A DNA stretch of 64,000 nt from Carallia brachiata. Taxonomy: Eukaryota > Streptophyta > Magnoliopsida > Malpighiales > Rhizophoraceae. The position numbers and the translations under genes were made by a program. The notes under the pieces are model-generated. The model was not told where the DNA came from, ran no database searches, and worked only from the letters and a program-made list of their open reading frames with translations. How positions within the stretch are numbered: the stretch's first letter is position 1; every line of letters begins with the position of its first letter. The stretch is taken from contig JADCRB010000016.1 in the NCBI GenBank assembly GCA_021464245.1, forward strand, positions 2,787,138-2,851,137, read 5' to 3'. This document shows, one piece after another, positions 22,182 to 32,732 of the stretch.

Positions 22182-22409
22182 TGTATAAATGTGTTTTTCA
22201 ATTTTTTAAATCGTTTTACTTTATTTTTGAAAATTTTTTACTGTAGTCAATTGTCCTTCTTAACGGTCAAATCTTATTGCATCTAATATATGACTCAATT
22301 GATATGGATGTACAAATGTTTAGGACTTAAATGAAACGACCTTAACATTTAGGACTTAATTAAAATTTAACCAAATGTATAGAATTAATTTTTTACTTAT
22401 CCCCCCCCC
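22122..22409 (-). repeat. Right terminal inverted repeat of the Pack-MULE-like element
   Basis: Reverse complement aligns with 19823-20104; ends in a run of ten C (22401-22410) next to the second copy of the target duplication. Confidence 0.65.
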
Positions 22410-22418
22410 CTCTCCCTC

Positions 22419-23343
22419 CTTTATTGTTAGACTACCAACTTCAATAAACTAAAAAAGCAAAGCACATACATGCTAATAACATGTATGCGTAAACTATTTG
22501 TCTCTTGGAAGATATAGCAGTGATTAGAGCTTATGACCACTCTTGTGTGTTCTAAAAGTCTGAGATTTATAATAAAAGAAAAGTTATGTTATTGTGTAAT
22601 TTATATTCTAATGAACTTTTCAATTAATTAAAAAAAAACAAAGAAAAACCTCGAGAACTTCCGCTGCAAAGTCAATCTCTACATTTCCTTGCAAGCAGAA
22701 AATCTTTGTCCCTGTATTCATACCCTATAATTGTCAGTTTGTCACTATAGAACTATAGCTTATCTCAACAGATTAACTCCAAGCAACCTTTTTTTTTGTT
22801 CATTAATTATCAGGCTTTGATTCCTAAAATACCACCAGATCCGTACGGCAGCTTTTGATATAATTGTATGGAAATGTAAAGTGTTATGGTTACAGAAAAT
22901 AAATAAACTTACTATTGGGGGTACAATTTGGACGAATGATGAGGTTAATTCTTATGTCTTTGAACCCATACAACAATACACCTGTTCAGAATTCGCCAAA
23001 CATGTCATCGAGCATCACCACTACGTAACAACACTTATTAAAATAATTTTCTAATACACACTATCAACGGTAGTAACCATTTTCCTTCTCACCGTTCTCC
23101 AATCATTTTTAGTATGAAGAGATTGACGCATGGTTTAATGCTATGCATTCACATAATTCCCGTGAGCGACACAAAATACCCAAAAAACAAAAAGAATTTG
23201 GGGCTACAGTTGCTACACCAAAGGTTTAGAAGACCTCTGTCCTATCTGGAATTAATTAACAAGAAAATTAAGTTCAAACATACGAAATAAGATATAAATA
23301 GCTCACCCTTGTACAAGTAGTCTTTCGTGCCTTTTCTTGCCGT
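22419..23343. other. Intergenic; no gene seen
   Basis: No supported reading frame, repeat or RNA feature recognised. Confidence 0.5.
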
Positions 23344-23354
23344 AAGAATGAAAA

Positions 23355-23491
23355 TTAGACTCAAAGTATTAACTTAAGTGGTTACTAACCTTTTTGATCA
23401 AGAGTGTGGTCAGAAGTTTGTTCTCACTACACCCCTCCCCTTTCTCCTTTGTATGAGTTTAATTCTCCCTAAAGACCAAAAAAAAAAAAAG
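23355..23491 (+). mobile_element. tRNA-like SINE with 11-bp target duplication
   Basis: Contains an A-box-like TTAACTTAAGTGGTTACT and a decayed B-box-like AGTTTGTTCTCAC, then a pyrimidine-rich body and terminal poly(A) (23477-23490). AAGAATGAAAA flanks both sides (23344-23354 and 23492-23502). About 137 bp. Confidence 0.6.
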
Positions 23492-23589
23492 AAGAATGAA
23501 AAAATTAAGGACAGAATGATGGAACTGACAACAAGAAAGAAAAAAAAAATTCAATCTGTTTATGGACTATACGCATCATGTATGTTATA

Positions 23590-23892
23590 AATGCTAGAAT
23601 GAGCATGAACATGCAATCACCAGTCATTGCAGCTAAATATTGTTTAAATGCTAAAATGGGCTTTGCAAAAAAGATGGGTGAGCCTTGTCATGCAACGCAT
23701 CTATTCTGTTTCCTACTCTTTTCTGGTGAATTCTAGTCCAAGAGAGGAATTCTGGCCGTCAAGAGAAATTCAGCAAGATGATCCTATCTCACCTTATTTA
23801 TTTCTCATATGTGTAGAAGCTTTTTTTTTCCTTATTGGCGACATTTGCTAGGTAGGAGGATATTCATGGTGTGAAGGTGTGTCGCAGTGCAG
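23590..23892 (+). pseudogene. L1-like LINE reverse transcriptase, 5' part before the inserted element
   Basis: Encodes KRWVSLVMQRIYSVSYSFLVN and then REIQQDDPISPYLFLICVEA, the RQGDPLSPYLF region of non-LTR reverse transcriptase, followed by HGVKVCRSA. The text breaks off exactly at the target site (CCTCT) of the gag-only element and resumes at 26785. Upstream reverse transcriptase and endonuclease parts are missing or too decayed to recognise. Confidence 0.8.
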
Positions 23893-23897
23893 CCTCT

Positions 23898-24339
23898 TGT
23901 TGAGTTGAGAGGGATAAAACCACTCAATTATTTCCTTATTCCTTCTCTCAAATACACACAAATATTACTTCTCAATTACCTCCCTCTCTCTCATGACAAC
24001 TCACCACCACATCTATTTTATTGGCTTACTCAATTCTCTCTTTTGTCACACACACAAAACAACAACATTCATCGCCTATTTATAGATTGGCTAGGAACAT
24101 TCTAAATAGCTAAGGAAGATGAAGCTTCAAGAAACTTCATGGTTGGTGAACTTTGTAGAAGCTTCTAGAAATGGACAATTGATGGGAACTAGGCATTTTT
24201 CTATAAGCTTCTTCTCCTTTCTAGACTTATCTTTATTTCTAGAATATTCCACACTTGTGTTGATCTTCAATTCTCCCCCTCAACACAAGTCGCTCTTCTT
24301 GTCATTCCAGAGTTTTCTAGAAACTTGTGTTGATCTTCA
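23898..24339 (-). repeat. 3' LTR (minus orientation) of the gag-only element
   Basis: Plus strand starts TGTTGAGTTGAGAGG and ends GTTGATCTTCA. TATA box on the minus strand (TATAAATAG, plus 24076-24084). Near its right end it contains an extra internal copy of the polypurine-tract/LTR junction sequence, also present just outside the LTR. Confidence 0.9.
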
Positions 24340-24354
24340 ATTCTCCCCCTCAAC
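24340..24354 (-). other. Polypurine tract of the gag-only element
   Basis: Minus strand GTTGAGGGGGAGAAT directly before the LTR start TGAAGATCAAC. It is flanked by complementary 11-mers ACTTGTGTTGA / TCAACACAAGT (about 24322-24362), so tract and junction could fold into a hairpin. Confidence 0.75.
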
Positions 24355-24758
24355 ACAAGTTTCTCTTCTTGGTTATTCAGAGGACTAGAGCTGCGCTTCT
24401 TATCCTTCAATTGTAATATGTTCTTTCGCTCCGGATTGAACGATATAACTTTATTTTCCATGTTTCGCTCTCTTATTGGACGCGAAGGTCTTGACCAACT
24501 ATAACTGTGATGGTTGTGGTAACTTGGACTTCGACTTTGGCTTCTACCACACCAAGGAGAGTGTGATCTTACCGATGATCGAGAATGACTTTGTCCACAT
24601 CTTCGTTTATTAAAAATATCCATTTTATTTCCAACTTCGCAATCTCGAGCCCAATGTCCATATCTACCACAGTTAAAATAGCAGCCCAACTTTTTGCCCA
24701 TGCATTCTCGTCTTGACTCGAACTGACTTTCATCAAGCAATGTTCTAGGATAGTGCAT
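24355..24758 (-). CDS. Second zinc-knuckle plus RS-rich frame, SR-splicing-factor-like (captured?)
   Basis: The minus-strand frame starting at 24758 contains a CCHC knuckle around NCGRYGHWARDCEVG and then an Arg/Ser-rich tract (SHSRSSVRSHSP, GRSQSRSPSY). In plant RS2Z/RSZ splicing factors a knuckle reading FNCGxDGHWARDC is followed by RSP repeats; the GHWARDC core and the downstream RS tract match that arrangement. The RRM and the second knuckle of RS2Z proteins are missing. A first knuckle already exists in the gag frame, so this one is extra. Inference: transduced host SR-gene sequence; the alternative is an expanded gag tail. The open frame reads on into the LTR to 24267. Confidence 0.5.
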
Positions 24759-24856
24759 CTAAACTTCGTCAATAGGAGCAACAGTCTTCCATCTTTGACT
24801 TTCTTTGAGAAGCTTCTTCTTCAACCCATTTTTATTAATCTTCTGTTTGTCGTTTG

Positions 24857-25402
24857 CTATTGATCACCTTTGTTTCCTTTTTCTCTCTGAAGTGTATCTC
24901 TGTCCTTCGTAAGAGCATCTGCTTTTCTTTGAAAAGAATTTTTCTTCAAATTCTCGATCACATCTTTCAAATAATTATTTTCGTTCGTTAATTTTTTAAT
25001 CTTCATCTGCGTCTGCCTTACAATACCTTGCAACGTGGCTTTCAGCATTTTCATCTCCACCTGCAACTTGTTCAGTTCAAGCTTATATTCAATTTCATCA
25101 GACTTGCCACATCCTTTACCTTGTCCATTAACTTCATCACGAAACTTGCTATCCACAAGAAGACTATCCTCAACTTCATCAACTGTTGTAGTGTTCAAGG
25201 CAACTTCTTCTTGGTGGCAACTCTCACTTCCATTATTTGAAGTGTCTCTAGCTATTTCTTTTACCGCGAACAATGCTTCTACGTCCCACTCATCTTCACT
25301 GCAACATGCATCTCGATCTTTGTTAGATGTTGCAATATTCCCTTGCACAGTCTGCTCTTTGAACCAACACTCTCTTGCATAATGTCCTCTCCTTCCGCAG
25401 TT
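24857..25402 (-). CDS. Gag C-terminal extension with coiled coil and protease-like remnant
   Basis: In frame with gag after the TAA at 25403. It begins with the remaining knuckle residues (NCGRRGHYAREC), then SEDEWDVEALFA and LLVDSKFRDEVNGQ, placed where autonomous copia relatives have a protease site of the DSG type. This suggests a decayed start of protease. A heptad-like coiled coil follows (LELNKLQVEMKMLKATLQ and KKLTNENNYLKDVIENLKK), then a stop at 24857. No catalytic protease is left. Coiled coils could aid particle assembly; that role is inferred. Confidence 0.55.
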   Translation of the reverse strand, partial: NCGRRGHYARECWFKEQTVQGNIATSNKDRDACCSEDEWDVEALFAVKEIARDTSNNGSESCHQEEVALNTTTVDEVEDSLLVDSKFRDEVNGQGKGCGKSDEIEYKLELNKLQVEMKMLKATLQGIVRQTQMKIKKLTNENNYLKDVIENLKKNSFQRKADALTKDRDTLQREKGNKGDQ

Positions 25403-26194
25403 TTAGCACTCGATGTTCCGCCTCCTTGGACCTTCATTCCATCGCCAACCTTGATTTCGATCCTGAGGAACTCCCCCTAATTGGATATTCCTATCTTGTG
25501 GCCGCTTTGACTCCTCTTCCTCGTCATTCTTTAATTTCGCAAACTTATTGGCTTTGTAACACCATTTTCTTTGGCCAGCATAGAGAGCCTCATCTTCTTC
25601 CTTTGTTGGCACTCCGGCCATTTGTTTCGCCAAAGTCTCTTGGCTTACGAGTAAATTTTCTAACTCTTCTATGGAAGGTTGAATGGGCCAACCTTGAATT
25701 GCAGTAATAAATCCTCTATATTCTAGCCGCAAACCATGAATAATAATTCTTCTCATTCTAGCTTCACTAATTTTAGACTCAGAATCCAGTTTCGAAATTT
25801 CGCGGCAAATTGATTTAATTTTTGTAAAATATTGACTTATAGTCATTTCACGCTGAGTTGTAGACATTAGTTCATTCTCTAATAATTGAAGCCGCATATC
25901 ATTCTTTTTAGCAAATCGTAAAGCTAGATTATCCCAGGCTTCTTTCGGAGTTTTAGCGTACCTAACGTGCTCCAATATCTCTTCCTCTATTGTTGTCTTG
26001 ATGGCGAACATCGCTTTTCCAGCCTTTATATTCCATTTCTTCAGTGTCGCGGCCTCATCTGGTGGTGCGGTGTCGCTGCCACTGACAACCTCCCAAAGGT
26101 CCTGGCCTTGGAGGTAGGACTCCATGCACGTTCTCCACACGCCATAATTTTGGCTATTGAGCTTTTTGATAACCCCCACATTAATTGCATCCAT
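25403..26194 (-). CDS. Gag of the gag-only element (UBN2/copia type)
   Basis: ATG at 26194 (minus), 263 codons: MDAINVGVIKKLNSQNYGVW is the N-terminal gag signature, followed by YLQGQDLWEVVSG, KAMFAIKTTIEEEILEHV and a UBN2-type helical core (AWDNLALRFAKKND, EISKLDSESKISEARM). The TAA at 25403-25405 falls inside the CCHC knuckle (C-stop-N-C), so the knuckle is cut from this frame although the same frame reads on for 181 codons. The N-terminal 263 codons are uninterrupted, consistent with recent activity of the family. Confidence 0.85.
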   Translation of the reverse strand: MDAINVGVIKKLNSQNYGVWRTCMESYLQGQDLWEVVSGSDTAPPDEAATLKKWNIKAGKAMFAIKTTIEEEILEHVRYAKTPKEAWDNLALRFAKKNDMRLQLLENELMSTTQREMTISQYFTKIKSICREISKLDSESKISEARMRRIIIHGLRLEYRGFITAIQGWPIQPSIEELENLLVSQETLAKQMAGVPTKEEDEALYAGQRKWCYKANKFAKLKNDEEEESKRPQDRNIQLGGVPQDRNQGWRWNEGPRRRNIEC

Positions 26195-26323
26195 TATTTT
26201 ATTTGGTTCTAGACCAAAAATTTCTCACAGTCCCAGACTGCGTGTGGACAGAGTTTCCTCACGAACTCTTCGTTGAATCCGATCCCAGATCGGTAGCACA
26301 AAAATCACGGTCCCAGACCGCAA

Positions 26324-26335
26324 GCTCTGATACCA
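26324..26335 (-). other. Primer binding site, initiator-Met tRNA type
   Basis: Minus strand TGGTATCAGAGC, three bases inside the 5' LTR that begins at 26339 on the plus strand. Confidence 0.88.
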
Positions 26336-26338
26336 AAT

Positions 26339-26779
26339 TGTTGAGTTGAGAGGGATAAAACCACTCAATTATTTCCTTATTCTTTCTCTCAAATACACAC
26401 AAATATTACTTCTCAATTACCTCCCTCTCTCTCATGACAACTCACACACACATCTATTTTATTGGCTTACTCAATTCTCTCTTTTGTCACACACACAACA
26501 CAACAACATTCATCACCTATTTATAGATTGGCTAGGAACATTCTAGATAGCTAAGGAAGATGAAGCTTCAAGAAACTTCATGGTTGGTGAACTTTGTAGA
26601 AGCTTCTAGAAATGGACAATTGATGGGAACTAGGCATTTTTCTATAAGCTTCTTTCCTTTCTAGACTTATCTTTATTTCTAGAATATTCCACACTTGTGT
26701 TGATCTTCAATTCTCCCCCTCAACACAAGTCGCTCTTCTTGTCATTCCAGAGTTTTCTAGAAACTTGTGTTGATCTTCA
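26339..26779 (-). repeat. 5' LTR (minus orientation) of the gag-only element
   Basis: Near-identical partner of 23898-24339; followed by the second CCTCT. Confidence 0.9.
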
Positions 26780-26784
26780 CCTCT

Positions 26785-27660
26785 GTGACTCAATCACTCA
26801 ATTGTCCTTTGCAGATAATTCTTGTTGTTTACTAATACCACTGTTGAAGAAGCTGATAAATTAAAGCTATCATTGCGCTGTATGAAAGAGCTTGAGGACA
26901 AAAAGTTAACCTTGCAAAGACTGAGCTTTGTTTCAGCCGCACTGTCCCCGAGACTATGAGAAATTCAATCCAGCAACGACTTGGTGTAACAACGGTAAAG
27001 ACCCAACAAAAATATCTTGGCTTGCCAATAAGTATTAGCTATTCCAAAAAGAAAGCTTTTGGCCAAATATTGGATAAAGTGAGGAAGAGAGTCTCAAACT
27101 GGGGGGAACGAAAACTATCTCATGCAGGCAGAGAAGTCCTCATAAAGTAAGTTATGCAGGCCATACCCACATACTTGATGAGTTGCTTCCTACTGCCGAA
27201 AAACTTGTGTAATGACATTGCCTTATTGGTGAATAAAATTTGGTGGGCTGACTCCGATTCAGTGAAAAAGATACATTGGAAAGTCTAGGACAAGATGATT
27301 GTCTCTAAGCATGCTAGTGAAGTAGGCTTTTGGGACTTTAGAGATCTCAACTTGGCTTTAATGGGGAAGCAAGCTTAGAGAGTGGTTTCCCAACCACAAT
27401 ACTTGTTATCCAGAATATTGCAAGAATGTTCATTACAAAGGAAAAATTTTTTTACAAGCTGAATTGGGTTTTAATCCAAGTTATACTTGGAGAAGCATCT
27501 TGGAGGCTAGATTTTTATTGATTAAAGGATTACGGTGGCAAGTGGGAAATGGTGAGTCCATCCGCATTTAGGAAGACCCATGGCTACCAACCGAGAATGG
27601 ATTCCACGTCCTTTTCCCACACTGCACAGGTAATATGGGATGGTTTCCTAATTGATTGAT
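26785..27660 (+). pseudogene. L1-like LINE reverse transcriptase, 3' part
   Basis: Continues the LINE after the insertion. It has a decayed catalytic FADD region (TTTGCAGATAAT at 26815, the ADD changed to ADN) and then TTVEEADKLK. It continues with TQQKYLGLPISISYSKKKAF, VRKRVSNWGERKLSHAGREVLIK and IWWADSDSVKKIHW, the conserved post-RT (thumb / zf-RVT) portion of plant LINEs. Many stops (for example after VLIK at 27150) show it is dead. RNase H and poly(A) tail are not found here. Confidence 0.8.
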
Positions 27661-28231
27661 CATTCAAATGGATGCTGAAATGTTGAGATGGTAATGAATA
27701 CATTTATGCCATAGAAGAGGGACCAAATCCTTGTAATCCCTCTTAGCTTTTGGAGACACGGTCAAAAATACAAGAGTAAAAGAATAAGAAATATTTAAAA
27801 TGATGAATTTGTACTAATTATTGTAGAAATCAGAATAAAAATTTTATTTTTAACTCTTTTTATGTCTACACATGTTCAAGAGCTCAAAAAATTATTAAAA
27901 CATAATTGAACTATGGGATTCATGTATCAAATCAACTATCAATTTATCACTCATTTTATTTGTGATTGTCGAGTGATATTTAAAATATTCTTTTTATTCA
28001 GGCCTTATTTTTCTCCCACAACCTTTTTTTATTTTCTTAATTTACAATAGAATAATTTATAATGAAAAAATTGACAATTGTAGTGTACGAATTCAGGGGA
28101 AAAGGTCTTGCCCTCGCAAGGAAATGCAGAGAGTGACTTTGTACCGGAAGATCCCACCAAATAAGTAATTTATGACTTTAAGCTTATGTTATAGGTGGCT
28201 GTTATGAGTCAAATTAGAAATTTCATTATGT
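27661..28231. other. Intergenic; no gene seen
   Basis: AT-rich, without recognisable coding or repeat structure up to the LARD target duplication. Confidence 0.5.
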
Positions 28232-28236
28232 GTTAG

Positions 28237-28863
28237 TGTTGGAAAATTATCAATAAAAATAGATACAAAATTTAGATAAATAAATTAAGAACAAAGTTTA
28301 CGATGTTGAACAATCAATGAAATATATAAATACATATTACTAAATAAATAAATAAAATTAAAGAAGAAAAGAATATCATGTCTGAAGCGTGCATATGCAC
28401 TGCCCTTAAGGATAGTTTCCGCCCCCGTAGACAAGTAGTCCCAGTGCAGTAGGTCGCAGCGGCTATCCTCCCAGGATACGACAGATCTTCCCACTAATGT
28501 GCACTTCAAATAGTGAGGTGACAAAAACAGTTTCATCTCTAAACTAAACCAGCAGCATAAGCCTCTCATGTATAGATAAAGGAGAAAATATTCTCACACT
28601 TCTCATTGTCACTTGAAAGATGAGGGATGGTCTTTTTATAATAGGTATAATTTTATCTCTCATAAGTAAGAATAAAGTTTTCAATAAATTACAACGGCTA
28701 GTAATAGTTAAATATATAATGACAAGTAACGGCTAAATAACGGTCAAATAACGGCTAGTTCAACGGCCATAAAACGGTTAGTCCAACGGTCATATAACGA
28801 CTAGTTTGACCAAGTCATATACGTGATAATTAGCCTTTTAAAATGTAATAATAATTTACAACA
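28237..28863 (-). repeat. LARD LTR, left copy
   Basis: Contains minus-strand TATTATAAAAAGACC (plus about 28632-28646) and a cluster of AACGGCTA/AACGGTCA words (28694-28800), a possible U3 repeat array. The 94-codon minus frame inside both LTRs is not family-recognisable. Confidence 0.88.
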
Positions 28864-31800
28864 ATCCCTCGCTATTTTAAAAGGTTAATACTGCTGGATT
28901 AATCAACGAGAACATAACACATCATTTTTGGTGCCTTTTGGGCTATGAACCAAAAATTAGGAGAACAAGTTTTAATATTCAGAAGTATGGTGAAATAAAA
29001 ATTTCTATGAACCATAACTTCTTTATGAATAATAGTGAACTTGTCACCGTATCATATTCTCTAAGACTATACTGTTTAACGCGATTGGGCGCTGTTAGGC
29101 CTTGCGCATGCCTGGTTTATTTTCGTGAGAGCTCTAGAGATCTTACCTAAGATCTCATAGGAGCGGCCTCACTCCACTCTCATATAGTTGATTCTATCAA
29201 GCGTGCATTCCGGTAACACACCACCCATAAGGGATATAGAATTTATTAAGAGTATATTACTCAACCTCAAACATCAGAATTTTCGCACTATCTACACCTT
29301 AGGAAGAGACTTTATAATTTGATAATGCTAACAAGGTCAATCAGTGATTTGTTATTACCCATATGAATCTACTTCAAGGGATCTCCTATCACATAGGTTG
29401 GGTTTCAATCACTCTTGATCATTCCTCTATAGGCATATGTCTCATTCCCCTCGATGTATTTTCACTAGCTTACAGCTTAGTGACAGTCAGAGGATCAATC
29501 TAATTCATCTCTGACAAAAATAAGAGATCTCAATATATTTTCCTGCATAAGCTTCACTAACTCATAAGTTAAATAAATATGTTTATTTCTTCCATTACAC
29601 AAGTTATTCTTGGTAAGAACAACATAAACTTAGCAAACACAGATCATCGACACTCATACTGTCGGTTTCGCACAGAATGAAATATTCATCCTCAGTCAAT
29701 TTGCCTCCATAACAGCCATCTCTAAAGCTATATACTTGAAATTCATGGTGGATCATGCCACCACTTTACCTTTAAAGGTGAACTCAAATCCATTTAAGAG
29801 ATTTTTTCTCATCTGAATAAAAATTCAGTTAATATCGTTATACTCTTTTAGTACGAGTATTCATCACAAAATATATCATAATTCATGATATCTCTCAAAT
29901 GATGCAGAGTGAATAATTTTATAAAATGGCAGTAAAACACTATTACCATCAAATTTTCTAAACAGAGCCCCCGCATGGAAATAAAATTTTTCCAATCCAT
30001 AAATCACTGGTGCATCAATAAAAATAGTAATACTTATTAACATTACCTTTTCACATGATCTAGGAGCAATTGGAATCTCGTATGCTTGTGCTTCAGCTTC
30101 AAATATATAGATGCAATTTTTTTTTTCTCCGTAAGATACAATTGCAAGAATTTCTCAAAAGCCAATCCATAGTGGCAGTGAGCTATTCTAACCTTGTCAG
30201 CTTATATGGACAAACCCAACAATTCAACAAGTTCAATAAACCAATCAAAATTATTATTCAATAATCCCAGCAAGTCATGTACTTAGAAAACCACTCAACT
30301 ATATAATTAGTCTCCTGTTTAATAGGTTCCCCTAGCTTGTTTGTTGCAAATTACTGGATCAGTTTACTCAATTCCAAGCCTCCATTAACAATATAAATGC
30401 TATCTTTATTTTATCTTTACCCCTTTGGGTTGCAAGAACTTACAATAAAGTTAGCATAACATGGCAAAGAATATTTGCAAGGCTCAAATATGTTAAACCT
30501 CAGCATTAGATCACTTCGAACTGCTCCAAAATGTTAAACCTCAGCTTTAGATCACTTCGAACTGCTTTTCAAGTAAGCATTACTCTTTACACAATATTGA
30601 AACTGCAAGTAATTATAGAGTATGTCTTCAAAAATAAAATGTGTTGGATTTTACCCTTCCTTTAAGAGTCAAGTAAGCGGTAATTCAAATGACTAAATAC
30701 CTTCACCAAAACTAATTCTCATTCTCTCATAAGAAATTAATTTGAGATGTTACCATAGTCTTCTCAATTCACATGCCTGATTGCAGTTAAATGATTGCAT
30801 CTAACCTTGAATGCTACTTTCTCTTTTTCCTTGATCATTTTATATTCTGACTTTTGCTTTTGACTATTGGACTGGACTTGACAAGGTCACACACGAGCTC
30901 TAGCATTGATAGAGTGCCATCGCAGCAAGCATTGGTGTTGTAGTCCCTTTTAGTCGAGCTTTCTTGACGACTGGCAATATAGGCCTCCAAATAACCATTG
31001 TATTTATATTCATCGCCTGTATCTAGTTCAATAGCTTCAAAACATCCACATACAACCAATATTAGTATCCTTTTTTTTTTTTTTTGCCAACTACAAAAGT
31101 CACAAAGAATTAAGAATATCAACAAAATTATTACCTTTGCTCTTCTGAATTATACATGAAACTCGTATTGTCTTGTCTAGACAAAATCAATTAGTTTTCT
31201 CATTATCATATACCTTGTTTCTTACAGAAAACCAATCAACCAAGGAAAAACTAGATATAAATTATACAAATAAAATTCTCTTTTCCACTTTATAATGGAT
31301 ATAGCTCGTGTGAGCATAATAGACCCAAACAAATTTTTTTTTAAAACAATAAAGATAGCCCAATATTCGTGCTATCAATCAAGAAATCACAGGCACAAGT
31401 GATTGTGTCAAACAACAAATGGATAAAAGCCCAATTTTCCCAATGTGCCAACAAGCTTATTGTTATCGTGCAGTATAATTTTTAGGCATTCTTTGATATA
31501 CGACAGAGACATTCTTCACATGTTTCAAATTTTAAAGTCAGGAGATATGCCCCAAATTCAAGCAAAGCAAGTCATGATGGTCATGTTCTGTTTGAAAAAT
31601 TTAGAATCTTACCTGGTCCCTCGATTCAAAAGACCACACTTTGATAAATGAAGATACTCAATGAAATAAGCCAATTTCATGTCCTTGCGTTAGCATCAAT
31701 TTCACTATGAAATTAAGACCAACTATTGGCCTTCTATGGCTTGTGATTACTCCACCAACACCAAACTCTTAAGCATGGAATATCACTAGGCAAGCAACAA

Positions 31801-32732
31801 CACCTAACAATGGTTTTCAATGCTAACAAAATAATTTTGTCAACGGACATTAAATCTCCATCCTAACAAAAGCTATCATAACTAATGCTTAACAAAAAAT
31901 GCTCACAAAGTAACATATAAGCAGAGACATGCCATGCAAAAATCTATTTATAGATATCAAAAGCAATGACTCAGATTTAAGAGCCAAAAAAAACTCCTTT
32001 TAGATTTCTTCCAAGTACTGGCCTTTATATAGGATAATGTATCACCATTCATCAGTTAAAATAAAGCCTAAACCTTAATAACCAATTTGGAAAGCAAGAA
32101 AAGTTCTACTGCATATTTCAAGTCTCAAGCTAGCACAAAGATTTTTCTAGTTTAACAAAAATCATCTTGATCATCCAAATAAACAATATAGCGTTGAATT
32201 GATGTTACATTCCACTTATCCATCTTGTCCTTAAATAATACATATGATTGTCTAAAACCAACATCAATAACTAGACAATATAAGAGAGAACCTATAATAC
32301 AAAAATGGAAAGCAAGAAATTATAGATGCCAACAAGGATTGATGATGTGGATAATATGAAATTTTAGAAGCTGCACAAGAGACACAACAATGCTTGGCCA
32401 TGCAATAGAATGAACAAAAATTAAAAACAAATTGAGATGAGCCTTCTCATATAAGGACAAGGCACACGAGAAAAAAAAAGTGCATTGTCTAATTCAAAAT
32501 ATTATTCTCACAGACTATCGATTTCATCTATACACACATAATAGCATGCTCAAGATTGAAAATTTTTTAAGGCATGCATTGTCATATCGAATCCAAAGTT
32601 CATATACATCAATTAACAAAAGACACCGAGATAGAAAATTTAAGAAATCGGGATTTACTCCACCAACAATGAGCTTATTTAATAATAGACATCACAAGCA
32701 AATGATTCTAACATCGAAACTATCCTTAAGAA
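28864..32732 (-). other. Non-coding interior of the LARD
   Basis: No frame with a recognisable domain in either strand. The longest minus frame (30835-31125, 96 codons) resembles nothing known to me. A perfect-to-near-perfect 41-bp tandem duplication lies at 30490-30571. The part next to the left LTR (28900-29300) is GC-richer than the rest. Confidence 0.7.
30490..30571. repeat. 41-bp tandem duplication in the LARD
   Basis: Two adjacent copies beginning ATGTTAAACCTCAGC, differing by an A/T change and end bases. Confidence 0.8.

Larger units (their letters stand above)
19823..22409. mobile_element. Pack-MULE-like element with long terminal inverted repeats carrying gene exons
   Basis: About 280 bp at the left end (19823-20104) is an inverted copy (roughly 75-80% by eye, several indels) of the right end (22122-22409). 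Shared words include TTAATTTAAGTCCTAAA, CAATTGAGTC, GGACAATTGAC and AACACATTTAT. The flanks carry a near-perfect 9-bp direct repeat, CTGTCCCTC (19814-19822) versus CTCTCCCTC (22410-22418). Long inverted repeats plus 9-bp duplications are typical of Mutator-like elements. No transposase is present; the interior holds plant exons, a SINE and a MITE. The C-run at the right edge blurs the exact boundary. Confidence 0.6.
23898..26779 (-). mobile_element. Young gag-only (TR-GAG-like) Ty1/copia-related element, 2882 bp
   Basis: LTRs at 23898-24339 and 26339-26779 differ at about six positions plus one indel (roughly 98-99% identical), and CCTCT flanks both ends (23893-23897, 26780-26784). On the minus strand the order is LTR, tRNA-iMet primer site, gag, zinc knuckle, coiled-coil frame, second zinc-knuckle/RS-rich frame, polypurine tract, LTR. 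Integrase, reverse transcriptase and RNase H are absent, so mobility would depend on a partner element. It sits inside LINE reverse transcriptase. Confidence 0.9.

Noticed and set aside
28285..28569. 94-codon frame present in both LARD LTRs
   Set aside because: Identical copies are expected because LTRs are duplicates; no domain and no independent conservation evidence.
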